Source: Dasyornis broadbenti (Eukaryota; Chordata; Aves; Passeriformes; Dasyornithidae). From it: 64,000 bases of DNA. Below the pieces are notes generated by a model. It ran no database searches, was not told the DNA's origin, and saw only the letters and a list, made by a program, of their open reading frames with translations. The stretch is taken from positions 867,131 to 931,130 of the forward strand of contig VZRN01004250.1 of the NCBI GenBank assembly GCA_013397935.1, in the 5' to 3' direction. Shown here piece by piece: positions 34,117-45,800 of the stretch; the first letter of the stretch is position 1, and each line of letters starts with the position of its first letter. Both the position numbers and the translations under genes were made by a program.

Positions 34117-36600
34117 AAACGCAGGTGAGATGCTTACAATGGATTGGAATGTCTGCAACTCCAAAGGGTCAAGTCCTTCCCATCTTCTTCACCAAGATCG
34201 GAAGGAATGCACCTTGCAAATGCCAGGATTGCACCCTCCAAAGTTATTCCTGCCTGTGTGGGGAAGCTTCCCAAGGCAGGGGTGAGGATAAAAAGCTGTC
34301 CTGCAAGGGCTTGTGCCACGCTCTTGCCTGCAAAGTGATTTCAAAGCAGCAGAGATGATGTGCAGAAAACAGCAGTGACCCACCTGCCCGTGATTCATCC
34401 AGAAAGGAGCGAGAGGTCTTTAAGCTGTGTCCTTGCACACTCAAAGCCCTGATGTGAAATGTTTGGAGACAGAATGTTTGCAGAATATCTGCAAAAGAGT
34501 CAGCCAGGTTGTGGCTCCAGCTTTCCTACACACCCATGGTCAATAGAGCATCTGAGTCTTAAGTTGTGTGTGGAGAAGGAACGTGGAGAGGCGCTTAGAA
34601 AATAATGCATTTATTTTCATGCCTTGTTCCTTTCAGGTGCTTCTCTAAACAGTTCCTACTCTGTTAGTAAATCCAAGACAGGCTTTATTAGAGCAGGAAA
34701 TACTGCTTAAAACAGTTGCTTTAAACCATTAGATGTGGTCTGAAACTCGCTGTGTTAACAAAGCACAGGGAGGAAAACTCACAAGGCAGCTACTAAAAAA
34801 TTTCAATACTCAGAACATGGGACAGTTAAATTTAAAGCAGCTTAAATGACTCTTGTGTTTTACCTGCTGTTGCTGCCACACACAGATCTTGTCACTTTAA
34901 ATCTTCATTTGGCAATTTTCTGTTCCATAACTGTAGGGTATATACTTGGATCCACAGAAGTATAATATTCTGACAGCTGTTTCCTTTGCTAGCAGTTTAT
35001 TTAAGCACATTATTTGATGCAATTTAGACCTCATTCAGAACTACTTCAAAAACTTAAAAAGACTCATTCCTCCCCCTGCTTGTCTGTCTGTCTGATACCA
35101 CTCCAGTCGTCAGAGCTTCCCGTTCCCAGCATCATTTCAGCCATAGTTAATCAAACTCAAAGAGGAAAGGCATATGCTTTCAGGCTAGATTTAACCTTTA
35201 TGTGGCTGCTAGAAAATCTTTGGATATAGAAAGAAATAAGAAGAAAATGCTTCTGTTGAGAATACCAGGAGGGTATCTTTTCCATTTGTAAGGGCTGCTC
35301 CCGAACTTGGATTATATGAAGCAAATTAGGTTCTTTGAATGAAATATGATTTGGCTTTAAGATTCTATTGGAAATTCTTGTTCTTTATGCACTGGCCCCT
35401 GGAGCTCAGACATACCCTCAGACCTGCAGATATCCTTGGTACATAACTCCTGCTGAAAATAGTGGGAATTCATTTCCTCAGCACAGAGAACAGGGAGGGA
35501 TTTTTTGGAGTGAAGTGCTTGTACAGGAGCAGACGGAAAGAGAGGGGATATCTCTGAGGCATTGCAGAGGTTTGTGTGATGAGACAGGTGGCAGAGGTGT
35601 CCCTGGCCTCACTGTGTTTTCTGCCCAAGGACTGGGAGGGAGAGGGTGCCTGAGGTGCCACAGCACCCAGAATCAGCTGCTTTCAGGAGGGTGCAGGAGA
35701 TACACGCAGGCTGAGCAATGTCCCAGCTCAGTCTGGACTCATGCCCAAGGTTTCCTGAGGCCTGAATCATCGTCGTGTCTTGTTTGCTGTTTGAGTCTCT
35801 CTGCTGTGCTGGGAGCAGCCAGCAGCTTTTGGAGCCATGGCAATGTGGAATAATTTTGCCAATCGTGATAAAGGACAGCCACACCGTGTTTCCAATCCGT
35901 CCCCACCGCAGAGCTCTACATGAAACGGAGAAGTCCAGGTCTGTGCCTTGAAATCCGAGTTTCCAGCCTGGTTCCTGCCCCTTGGCAGAAGGCAGGAGCT
36001 GAACACTGTCGTGCATCCCTGCTGCAGCCTCCAGCCCCTCTGCCTGCAGCCCTGCACCTCCTCCTGCCCCAACCTGCGTGTGCCGCAGGAGGGGCTGACA
36101 TCAGGCTTACTAATGTGGCTCCACAGCCAGAGATATCCATCTCCCAGAAGCAATTAAATTAGCCAGATTTACGCCGGTTTCACCGCATACTTTGGGTTTC
36201 CAAGAGGGCTGCCAAGGTGTGGGGCTGAGCTGCGTGCTGGGAAGGGTGGGAAGGTGGACGGGAAGCTGGGGGTGTCCACTGTGAGCACAGCATGGAGGAG
36301 CTGTCTCTGACCCCTGCCTCAAAGCCGGGTTTGCCTCTTCCTGGCAGCTGGAGAAGGACTGGAGTTTTGGGAGGAGCCCTGCCCCACTGCAAATCTGGAG
36401 ACAATCTCTGACGGGAGAACAGGCCCTTCCAGGTGATGTCTGCTCCTACCCTCCCTGTGCTATCAGGCTGCATCTGACGTGGGAGCTCTTCCTCAGTTAT
36501 AAACTAATTTGTAGCGGGCAGCGGAGTGTTTGGTGGTTAGAGGAGGGAGGGTAGGGAGGCATCCCTGCTTCCACCAGCAGGTCCAGGCGTTTCAGCCAGC

Positions 36601-36837
36601 CCCCACAGCTCAGCCCAGCAGATTAAACCTGCCAATCTGCTGCTAATGTCTGAATTAGCTCAGTTTTAAAGTTCGTTTGAGTAGATCTAATCTGCAGTTC
36701 AGTCACGGTGTACAGCGTGCACAGTCATTTATTCAGTGCCACATCTTCCTCTTCTCAGTAATTCACCCAGACCCACTCACCATGAGGACACTAATTGCCT
36801 GGATGAGGTGCCTGAGATTTAGCCAATGCTTCAAGTA
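36601..36837. promoter_or_regulatory. Candidate conserved block beside a MIR
   Basis: The sequence contains homeodomain-like cores (GCTAATGTC, GAATTAGCTC, CAGTAATTCACC, CTAATTGCC) and retained CpGs (AAGTTCGTTTG, GTCACGGTG, CAGCGTGC). It runs directly into the MIR copy at 36,838. The call is based on composition alone. Confidence 0.22.
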
Positions 36838-36955
36838 TTTGGGCAAGTCGTGTTAAAAGCCCGATGAGTCAGTTTATCCATCTGTGTAATGGGGCATTCC
36901 CTTTGCCTCAGCGCTGTTGAAAGGCCTAATGAGATCTCGCAGAGATGTTGGGCTG
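36838..36955 (+). mobile_element. MIR-type SINE with retained CpGs
   Basis: TTTGGGCAAGTCGTGTTAAA, AGTCAGTTTATCCATCTGTG, TAATGGGGCATTCCC, TTTGCCTCAGCGCTGTTGAA and GGCCTAATGAGATC follow the MIR order 'cttgggcaagtcacttaa ... cctcagtttcctcatctgtaaaatgggg ... cctcatagggttgttgtgaggattaaatgagat'. Plus strand. The promoter-like 5' part is not recognisable. Four CpGs survive, unusual for a repeat this old. A possible piece of the 3' tail (GTGCTTTGAAGCTC, AGCGCTAAA) appears near 37,095-37,125. Confidence 0.75.
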
Positions 36956-39900
36956 CAGGTATTCGGCGTCTCCCAGGGCTTGGTCATTAGGTCTTGATGA
37001 AGCCAACCTTGCTCATGAAAGGAGAGGCAGAGACTTCCAAGAGTCCAGCAGGACTGCTTGGATGAGGAAGTGCTGGAGAAGTTGCTTTTTTGAAGTGCTT
37101 TGAAGCTCTTTGGAGCGCTAAAACGTGAAAATTCCTGCCCTTTCCAATCTTAATGAAATATGACCAAGTTTGTTTTAGTGGGGTTTACTTCAAAATGTCC
37201 TTTTGTGTCTGAAGAAAGCAAAGTGGCTTTGTGAGGTAACAAAAGTATTGCACTTGAAATGGAGCTGTAAAGGAAGACTTTTAATTTAGTGGCATTTGGT
37301 ATCATTCAATAAATGTTTCACGGGTCTAAGAGCAGCTAGTGTTTGTCTCAGAATTTCCCACGCAGATTTCTCCAACCTTGGGGGGGGAAAAAGACGCTGA
37401 AGAACAAATTTCAGAAAAATTGAAGCCAAAAATGCCCTTACAAGTCTCTTCTGTCACAATTGTGCAACAGCAGAGCAGTGGATGCTTTCCTTGAGTGCTC
37501 TCAGCTCTCCCAGGAGCAGGGGCAGCTCTGGTCTAACCCTCTGTGCATGTGTTTTTCTTCTGTCTGTCTCTGCTTTGCCTTTCTTATGACAAGCACTACA
37601 GCAAAGGTCTGCTTTCCCCTGCTCTTTTTTCACAGCTTTCCATAATTCCTGGCCCAGTTAACCCTGGCCTTGTTTGGACATGCTTCTCCTACTGCAGCAC
37701 TGATTTTCACCATGGAGCTGGAAAATCAGATGGTTTCAAGTGGCTGGAGGGTGCTGTCAAACAAGAAGGGACCAGCTTGGTCCTTCAGTCAGAATGTTTG
37801 GGATCACTGAATACTTTTGCTTTTAGAGTCCTTATGGGATAACATTTCCACCCTTAGAAATGCCACGTATGAGACAATGACTGTTTTCTCAAGGGAAAAA
37901 TAAAAACCAACACTATCCTGACACAGCTACTGAACAACACAACTTCCTAAAGGAAAACACATCTTCTGGTATCTTGTTCATTCACACAGTTCCCCACCTG
38001 GCCATGATGTGTTCACTTTGCAAATGTCACTTTGTCGTAGCATTTTGTCCTTCGCTGTCTACTAAATTTTATGCAATGACAGTCATGGTGAACTAAAGTT
38101 TTAAAGTCCTCAGGGCTAATTCCATTCTCACATGAGATTCCACCAAGTCTTTCCTGAATATTTTAATTCAGGTCCATGTCTTGAATAACTCAGCACTGCT
38201 TGGCTTGCAAAATCTCAGGTTTTATACCATGAAGGGGAAGAAAACAAGCAGTATGTTGCATTTCTCACACTCAAATAGTAACTGTGATGGGAAAGTTCAG
38301 TCTTTCGGCATTCAAATGAGTGTGGTACCACCTGGCCTCACCTGTTGGATTATCCCTTTCCCTACTGCATGTCCACATCCTGTGACAGCAAATACGCATG
38401 CGTGTCTGCCTTTCTGCCCCCATTAGCCTCTCCGTTTCTTATGACCTTCCAATCTCTTCAGCCCAGGTGTACCAGCAGGTCACCAGCCAGTGACTTCATG
38501 ACAAATGAGCCCCTTCTCCACCCGAGCTGTCTCCGTGTCCCCTGTGCTTCTGCGCTTGATGGAACACAGCTCAGGATCTGTTGCAAATTGTTTATTTTAT
38601 ATTGCTCTATCAGGCACCATTTTGTATGGCCAGGATTAATCTGCTGCCCAGGCAGAGCACTGGAGAGGAAAACAAATACTCAGCTGCTGAATAGAAAGGT
38701 GACTGGGAGAGAGATTGTGCGAGTTCACTGAGCGTTACTGTTACGAAACATCTGTGCTGTTTTGCAGGATTGTGCAGATAACCAGAATGAAACGACTCTC
38801 CCAGAAGGATGGGAGAGAATATTCAAGATATTTCTGTATCTCTCAGACTCAGGATGTTGTACCTCAACCACCAATATATCTTTGGGGATTTCCCTTCCTG
38901 ACCATAATATCGAAGTTAAAAACAGATCAGAAAAATGCCTGGTTTAAAATGAGATCTATTTTGTGGGTTGAGAGAAAACCACTGAAAAATCCCAGATCAT
39001 TCTGCCAAGCCTATGAATTACAAATAACAGACATGCTGGCTCAAGCAAATCCTGAGTTGCCAAACGCTCACCGTTATCTTCTTTGCGATGCTCCTTGCAG
39101 GTGTCAAGCTGCCGCGAGCTTAGCAGACACCGCAGATTTCCTTGGACAGGCTAATACCTTTCCTGAGAGACATCTGTAGTCAAGACACAGCTGGAAACAA
39201 ATGTGTCCTGTGTCTTCTCTGTCATAACTCATCTTTCCAGTTAGGCTCGTGGAAGGGCTCTGTGCTATGACTGTTTTCTTTTTTAAGGCAGGAGAAAGCA
39301 CTATCCAGTGCTGAGGCCTTGCAGCTTCTCCAAGACCTGGCCTGTAGCATTTCCCTCCTCACTGGAATGCAGGATTCCTCCTTCTCCCAGGCTGCCTGTT
39401 GGCTGTGCCCTGGTGCTGAAGGGGGTTTGTTTCAGAGGGGCCATGGTGAGACCTCTGCCCTCTCTTCTGCAATGTGTGGCTGCCACAAGCATCAGGCTTG
39501 GTTCACTCGTGTTGGATTGGGAAGGATGCTTGTGGGAATTTGGTGTTCCGCAGGTAAAGAGCCACTCTCAGCAGTGCCTCCTGTTCCATTTGTACCTGGG
39601 GGTCTCCCGTGATCCCACATTCCACAAGTGGCTGAACTGGCTGCAGGTTACTGTGCCTCTTTTCTCCCCATTTGTGCTTCCTTTCCCCGATCTCTCTGCT
39701 CTGGGACACACTGATGGACAGTTCCCCCCTCTGTTCTGCTGCACTGCGTTCTCCTGCAGGGACTGCTGAGGCAGCAACTTCAGAGTGGGACCCTCTATAA
39801 GAAGAAATTTTGCACTAAAAAATCCCCTGTTAACAACATTCAAAATATGATCCCCTAATCAAAAGCACATTGCTAAAAATACTCCCAGTGCTTCTCGTGC

Positions 39901-40659
39901 TAATTCCAACAAGGAATAAACTTTCACGGCAATCTGGAAGTCGAGTGAGTTTTCAGTAAAAGTATACACAAAGAAAAGAAAATCTATAAGTTTCAAGTAA
40001 TTTAATCGAAAGGATACATTTACAACTTGCCAAGTATATTTTGGGAATGTTGTTAAACTAATGAATTCTGAGGAGTGACACCACTTAGATTCAACATGAT
40101 AATAAGCACAGAGATATCCCTTGTTGATCTCAGTTTCTTCCCACTGGGAGCCTTATTAAGCCTGGCAGTGAGTCTCAGAAAGTTTTTCCTGGGAATGGGC
40201 TGTTAAGACCAAAGGAATACTGTGCCATTAGAGGTGGAAACAGGCAAAATATTGGGGGTAAGCAAGAACATTTGAGCAAGCTGGGAAACCTTGAAAAGAA
40301 AAAAGTTCCTTTTGAAGGGCAAATCAGAGGAATTCTTAGCATTAAAATTGTCTTTGTTCCATGTTTTGTTCAGTCTAAAAAATAGAGAAATCCTAAAACT
40401 TTAGTGACCAGTCACACATTTCACCGGAGAGCTCTTTAGCAGAGTCCTGCTGTGATCATGTCACGACCAGCTGTGCATAATTTGTTTGCACCATTTCCTT
40501 GAAGAAGAAATCCTCAAGAAAGGAGAAATCATAAGAAAAAAATAAACCATGATATGTTCATGTAAAATCTCTAAGTCGAAAAACCAAGAAGATACATTCC
40601 TCCATAAGAGAAAGTTCATAATGAATAATTCAACTTGCTCTACTAGTTACTGCAAGTCC
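36956..40659. other. Unique non-coding DNA, no gene seen
   Basis: No gene is recognised. Frames of 153-154 codons at 38,715-39,179 and 39,308-39,769 (plus) show no domain, signal peptide with mature protein, or repeat pattern. A G8 run occurs at 37,381-37,387 or so. No transposon was recognised. Confidence 0.55.
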
Positions 40660-41165
40660 TGCCCTAGTTAGCCAGGCTGCAGAGTGCTGAGTTAATGAAG
40701 GCTACTGCTCTGACACAGAAGAGAAAGAGCATGATTTCAGCAGACTTACAAATCTGTCTCTCTATCTATATTTTAAACTTCATTGAGTGGAGTTAATAAA
40801 ACAATAAAAGCGTATTCTTAGCGTGCAGTACGTGAGTGCTCCCATTAATTCCACTGTTGTTCCTTATGTTTGGAGTTAAACAAATGCTTTTAACAATTTG
40901 CTAAATCCAGTCTCTGCTCCTTGGACTGGAAGCTACCTTTGCATTTGTACTGCCCAAACAGTCGAGAAATGATAAAGGAACAACTCCTGAAATTAGTAAG
41001 AGCTTGACCTGAGTGTCTGCATAATACTCATAATAATAACTCTTTTGTCATCAAAGAGCTTCTCACTGAAGCCTGGGAGGGTGTAATTTTCTCGGGGGCC
41101 ATTGTGCATGTGATCCACAACGCTGTCTCATCAAATAATCAGGCGCTGTGCTGCCGCTGGGATGT
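40660..41165. promoter_or_regulatory. Candidate conserved non-coding block
   Basis: AT-rich unique sequence with CpG-bearing pieces (AAAAGCGTATTCTTAGCGTG, CAGTACGTGAG, TTCTCGGGGGCC, CACAACGCTG, CAGGCGCTGTGCTGCCGC) and homeodomain-like cores (GAGTTAATAAAAC, CCATTAATTCC, ATCAAATAATCAGG). CNE-like in texture; conservation could not be tested. Confidence 0.25.
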
Positions 41166-41970
41166 GTCAAGTTACACAAAGAAAATTATGCTTTTTGTGT
41201 GTCCATAAAACGAGAGTTGAGGGAGGCTTTTTAGGATGGGAAGTATTAAAAAAAAAAAAAAGAAATATTTTCCATCTCCAAATGCACAGCAAAAGAAGAA
41301 AGAAATCCTTTTCCTTTCTTCTTAAATCTTTCTCCTTAAATAACAATGATCACAAGCAGCAGACTGTTGTGAGAAAGAGCAGAAAAAAGCACTTTAAATG
41401 CACAACTCCAAAACAGACAAAGGATAATTACAAGGTAGACATGACATAGGTGAAGTGGCTTCTGCTTTTAAGGAAAACAAGATTAAGGAAAGAGGTATGG
41501 GTCCTTTTTTTATCCTCCCAATCTAATCCTAACTCCAAGCAAGGAGTGGCACAGAGGCATCACAGTTTGGCACTGTGACCCCAGCTGAGGAAATTGCCAG
41601 AGCAAGTGCTCCTGTGCCATTAACATGGTGTGCTAAACGTTCAATATGACCTTCGAGGGCCTTGCTGAATTTGGGGATTTGGAGCATTTTAAGCAGTGTT
41701 TGTTTAGAGCTGGGTGGTTTTAATACTGTTAGTCATTTGCAGCTAGAGGTTTGCAGTAGTTAAACGTGGTCTTTGCTGTGTGCAGGCTATCCTGGTCCTT
41801 CCCACTGTCACTCTCAACTTATTCTGCTTCTCACCTTAATAGGGACAATATTTCATACATTGCTTTTGTCTTCTCTTAGAATTTAAGCTCTTGGCTCAGG
41901 AAATGTGAATGTCCTATCTGCAGTTATTTTCAAGTCATAGGTATTGAGATGGAATTCAAGAAGTGTTCAG
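41166..41970. other. Unique non-coding DNA
   Basis: Contains an A14 run at 41,248-41,261. No gene or transposon is recognised. Confidence 0.6.
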
Positions 41971-42035
41971 CTCCGGACCAGCTCTGCTCTGCTGGAGTCA
42001 ATGGGAGTTCTCCCACTGACAGGGTGGGTGGGACA
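41971..42035. mobile_element. Ancient CR1/L3-type LINE 3' end
   Basis: CTCCGGACCAGCTCTGC and TGGAGTCAATGGGAGTTCTC followed by CCACTGACAGGGTGGG resemble the palindromic amniote LINE 3' motif 'tggagtcaatgggagttttgccattgacttcaatggg'. The motif is near-palindromic, so the strand cannot be assigned. It is strongly degraded. Confidence 0.45.
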
Positions 42036-42699
42036 AGTAGGGTAGATCTTGGTGTTCCAGAAAATTCCCTCCACCGGTGCAAATAACTCAGCACCTCACT
42101 TTGGCAATGGCCGAGCGTGTTTTACTTTTGTCCTTAGGTTACTGAAAGTCTCGCTTTGACCGAAACCAGGATTAGATGTTTGCATTTTTAGAGCTCTCAG
42201 ATTTAGCTCTTGTTCCCAGTGCTCAGGGAGAGACTCTTTACAGTAAAATCTGTGACTTTAGTGTGTGTCAGATCATCCTACTCTGCTGAGAAGCGGAGTT
42301 TGCTGCAGCGGGTGGCTCGAGAAGCTGCCTCCTTAGGTCAAATCAGAGGTCACTTTTCCAACCACTAGTTGAAAAATCACTACAGCTGGGCAAATATTGC
42401 AAAAAGCATTTATCCAGGAGAGGCCAAGTGTTTGCCTCAGTGACACTTGCTTTCTGCAAACATTGGTGTAAGCAACCTTTTGTTTGCACAGTAAAACAAA
42501 GTATTGCAGGGAGCACACTCTGACTGTGCTCACTTGGCTGTTTGGAGCAGTCCTCCAAAGGCCTGGGCTATGAAATGATATATGGACTAACGGAATAAAA
42601 ACATTTGATTATCATGAATCTTCCTTGGCCATCAGAAATGGAAAAGAAAATCTCAAAGTACTGCAGGATTTGTGACAGAATTATGACAGCTGGTAACTA
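42036..42699. other. Unique non-coding DNA
   Basis: Nothing recognisable; short random-looking frames only. Confidence 0.6.
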
Positions 42700-42840
42700 A
42701 ATGTAATATCTTTATGCTTTTTGATCTTTGTAAAATGGAGATAATACTTCCTTAATGCTAAAGGGCTGAATACAAGGATGAAATCATTTAAAACTTTGAG
42801 GTTCTCAGCTTTTGAACTGGCAAGGGCTACGTAATAGGTA
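42700..42840 (+). mobile_element. MIR-type SINE with 3' tail
   Basis: TTGATCTTTGTAAAATGGAG and ATAATACTTCCTTAATGC match the MIR segment 'catctgtaaaatggggataatacttacct'. ATACAAGGATGAAATCATTT matches 'gtgaggattaaatgagtt'. AAACTTTGAGGTTCTCAGC and AAGGGCTACGTAATAGG match the tail 'gcgctttgagatcctcggatgaaaggcgctatataa' of amniote MIR forms. The core and tail are in the right order on the plus strand, which makes this the most complete MIR here. Confidence 0.78.
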
Positions 42841-45800
42841 GGCAGATTAAAAAGCTGATCATTTAATGGACACACCAGTTAATGGATAAGTTGTTCATAG
42901 AATAAAAGAGAGAAATTTTGAGTGAAATTTGGTTTGCACTATTGGATTGGAGTGCTAGAGTCCAGCACTCACAGTCACAACTTCATCCTACCCCTGAAGG
43001 ATGTATCTCCTCTACCTGTGGAGGATTTTTCTGTTATCACCTCACACCCTATTCTTAATCTCCATCTTGCAGAAAAACAGTCCCACCTGTCCTTTCCCCA
43101 GCTCTTTACACTTTGAGCTGCTCCTGCAGTTTCTCCAGCGTGCGCTGTGCAGGGATGTCTGTTATCCTGCCTGTCTCCAACTCTGTCCCCTCACGTGTAG
43201 TCTCCCTCTTCCTCCCTTACACTTCTGTGTCTTCTGATGACGTGCACGCTTCACTTCCATCCCCCTCCCGGGTGGGTCACTGATGCATGAAGGAGCCCCC
43301 ACCTCTGCTCCCAGAGGCTCTCCACTTCTCACCTCTCACCGTTACCCCATCTGTATCCATTTATCACCACTTTCCAACTTGTCTAACCTCGGTTACCGAG
43401 CCATTCTTTTTTGCAGCCAATTGAGAATTTCACTATCAATGCCAGACTTATTAACCCTAAGTCTTTTATGCAGTATTGTATGGAGAGGGGAAAAAAAAAA
43501 AGCCTTGTGGAAGTCCAAGTCAATTATGTCTGCTGCTTCAGCCCTGTCAGCTCTCATCGTCACCTCCACTCCAAGGAGTTAATCATATTTGCCGAGGATG
43601 ACCTACTCTTCGTAAATGGATTCTGCTGGCTGCCCTTGCTTAGCTTCCCATTGCAAGAGCCCATGTGGCATCTATAATCTCTCCAGATACTGGGGGATAT
43701 GGTGTAATAACTCTAATTTTGTCATTCCTCCAGCCAACTGCCCCCATGCGCCGTTACTTCTGTCACCAACAGGAGCCTGAGAGTGATTTCTCCCCTGAAG
43801 GACTGCACCAACATGACAGCCCCTATAACAGGCACAAGCACACAGCAGGAGGTGACAGCTCATGAGCTGCTGGACTCCAGACAGAAAGAGTGGAGAGAGT
43901 TTGCAGGCACCCAGGGTAAGAGAGAAGACGCTGGGCCGTCCCCGCTGCGGGTCAGGAGCAGAGCTGCAACAGAGCTGGCTTTTCTGATGTCCTTGGGCCC
44001 GGCTCTGGCTCTGACTATTTTTATCTGGGAAAAAAGCCCTGGCAGCCTCTTTGCAATGGTGTCCTCCAGTACAGGAGCAAAAGGTACTCGGCTCCGTGTG
44101 CATCATTGGGGTGTTCCTGGTAACAAAGGCTGATCAAGCAGCAGATTGGAAAAGCAGAGCTGACACGGGTGATGAATGCACGCTGGGGCAGAGGGTGATT
44201 GTATGTAATGAAATATGTCAATTCAAGTCATAATAAAAACAATGAACTGAAGACCTGGCAGGGAAGCTGGAATCCGTCTCGGCGAGGGCGAGCTGTCTGT
44301 GCCAGGGCCTGGGCTGGGCTGCTGCTGGCGGCAGGGGAAGGAGACACGTGTCCCCACAGGGTGACCCGCCACCCGATCTTAAGGTGACCTGTCCTCCAGA
44401 GGGGAGCTGAAAAAGCAGCTTTGGTGGCTGATTTTTACAACTTCTAATTCCAGGAGTAGGTAGAAAGGCTTTTCTAATGATGTGGCTTGATGTGGTTAAA
44501 TGCTCTTTAGGATTTGTCAGAGTAGCCAAAGCTGCCCTTCTCCTCCCTACCCCACAGCATCCTGCAGGACCCGATCTCATCCCAAGGCTCCTCAGGCAGA
44601 GAACAGCGTTGCCTGTGGATTATGATAATTGCATCGGGGAGCTGCTAGACTGAGCGTTGTGTTCTTACTCCCAGGTTCCTCATAGTCCCAGAGAATGAAC
44701 TGAGGCCATGGCCTTGAGGAACAGGGAATCCCTACTCACCTACAGCATCCAGCAAACAGGAAAATCGTCCTGGAACTCCTACAATGAGACTCTCTTCAGT
44801 AACAACTGAAAACCTGAGCTTTGGAGTGTCATGTTGAAAAGACAAGATGCTACTTGCCATATAAATAGAGTCCAGGTAGAGGTTGTATTTTTCAGACTGC
44901 ATTCTAAAAGGTGGGGGCTTTATACTTATTGTCTATGGTTATTTTTCAGAGCTGCAGTCAAACCCAAGTTACAGTATGGCAGCAGTAACTGCAGTTTGAA
45001 AAGTCATATCAAGGGAAACTGAGCTTAAACTATCTCCCAAAAAGAAAAAAAGAAGCTCTAATGATAATCCTTGCAGAGTAGGTTTGCACAGTTTTGTCTT
45101 CAATAGAGAAAATTTTTATATCAAAACAATCATTTTGACAAAAAGTACTGTTAAATGTCACTTCTCGCTAGTTAGTCATGAAGTTGTCCTTAATATGTGC
45201 AGATATTTCAAGAACCACATAAAAGTTACTCCACCAACACAATTTCTCTTGAATACCTGGACCTGAACCTAATTGTTGCATTATATCAGCAGCAGCATGA
45301 TAATGAAATTCTTATTGTAAAATGAGGAAAAGTTCACTATAACTCATGGGATCAGATCCAAATAAAGTACTCTAATTTTATTTAACATGGCGTGGATCCA
45401 CTTGCTCTGTGTTAACTAAGAACGTGAGACCACAAAAGATCTTCACAGAGTACCTGAAATTTGGGCTTCACAACTTCTTTATTCTTAATGACACAAATTA
45501 GGAGGCTTGTGTTTAAAACTTTTGTGTTGGTTTCGGTTTAGAGATCTCCTCTTCCCCACTCCTCGTAACCAAATTCTAAGTAAAACTTTTTTTCCTTTTT
45601 CTTCCTCCCCCCACTCCCCAGTTCTCCATCTGTGCGCGGTTAAATGTAGAAGCCATATGAAGTCTGTGTTGCCTTTCTGGTGTTTTCACAGCAGACTGTT
45701 ATTGCAAGGAAAGCTTCCATGAGGAGCCAGGGACCACGCACTGCATTAGCATCTGAGCAGGCAGTGCAAAAAATCAGATCTGATTCTGCCTGTGGAAGAT

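Larger units (their letters stand above)
32290..36600. other. Unique non-coding DNA, no gene seen
   Basis: No gene is recognised. It contains T26 followed by A6 (33,524-33,555) and (CTC)n at 34,101-34,116. The interval 33,790-33,985 is CpG-retaining and includes one ATTTGCAT. The segment 35,370-36,500 is GC-richer and has many overlapping frames up to 161 codons on both strands with no domain similarity. Confidence 0.55.

Noticed and set aside
44270..44390. GC-rich patch with several CpGs, possible CpG island
   Set aside because: Only about 120 bp long with no promoter-like surroundings; far below usual island length.
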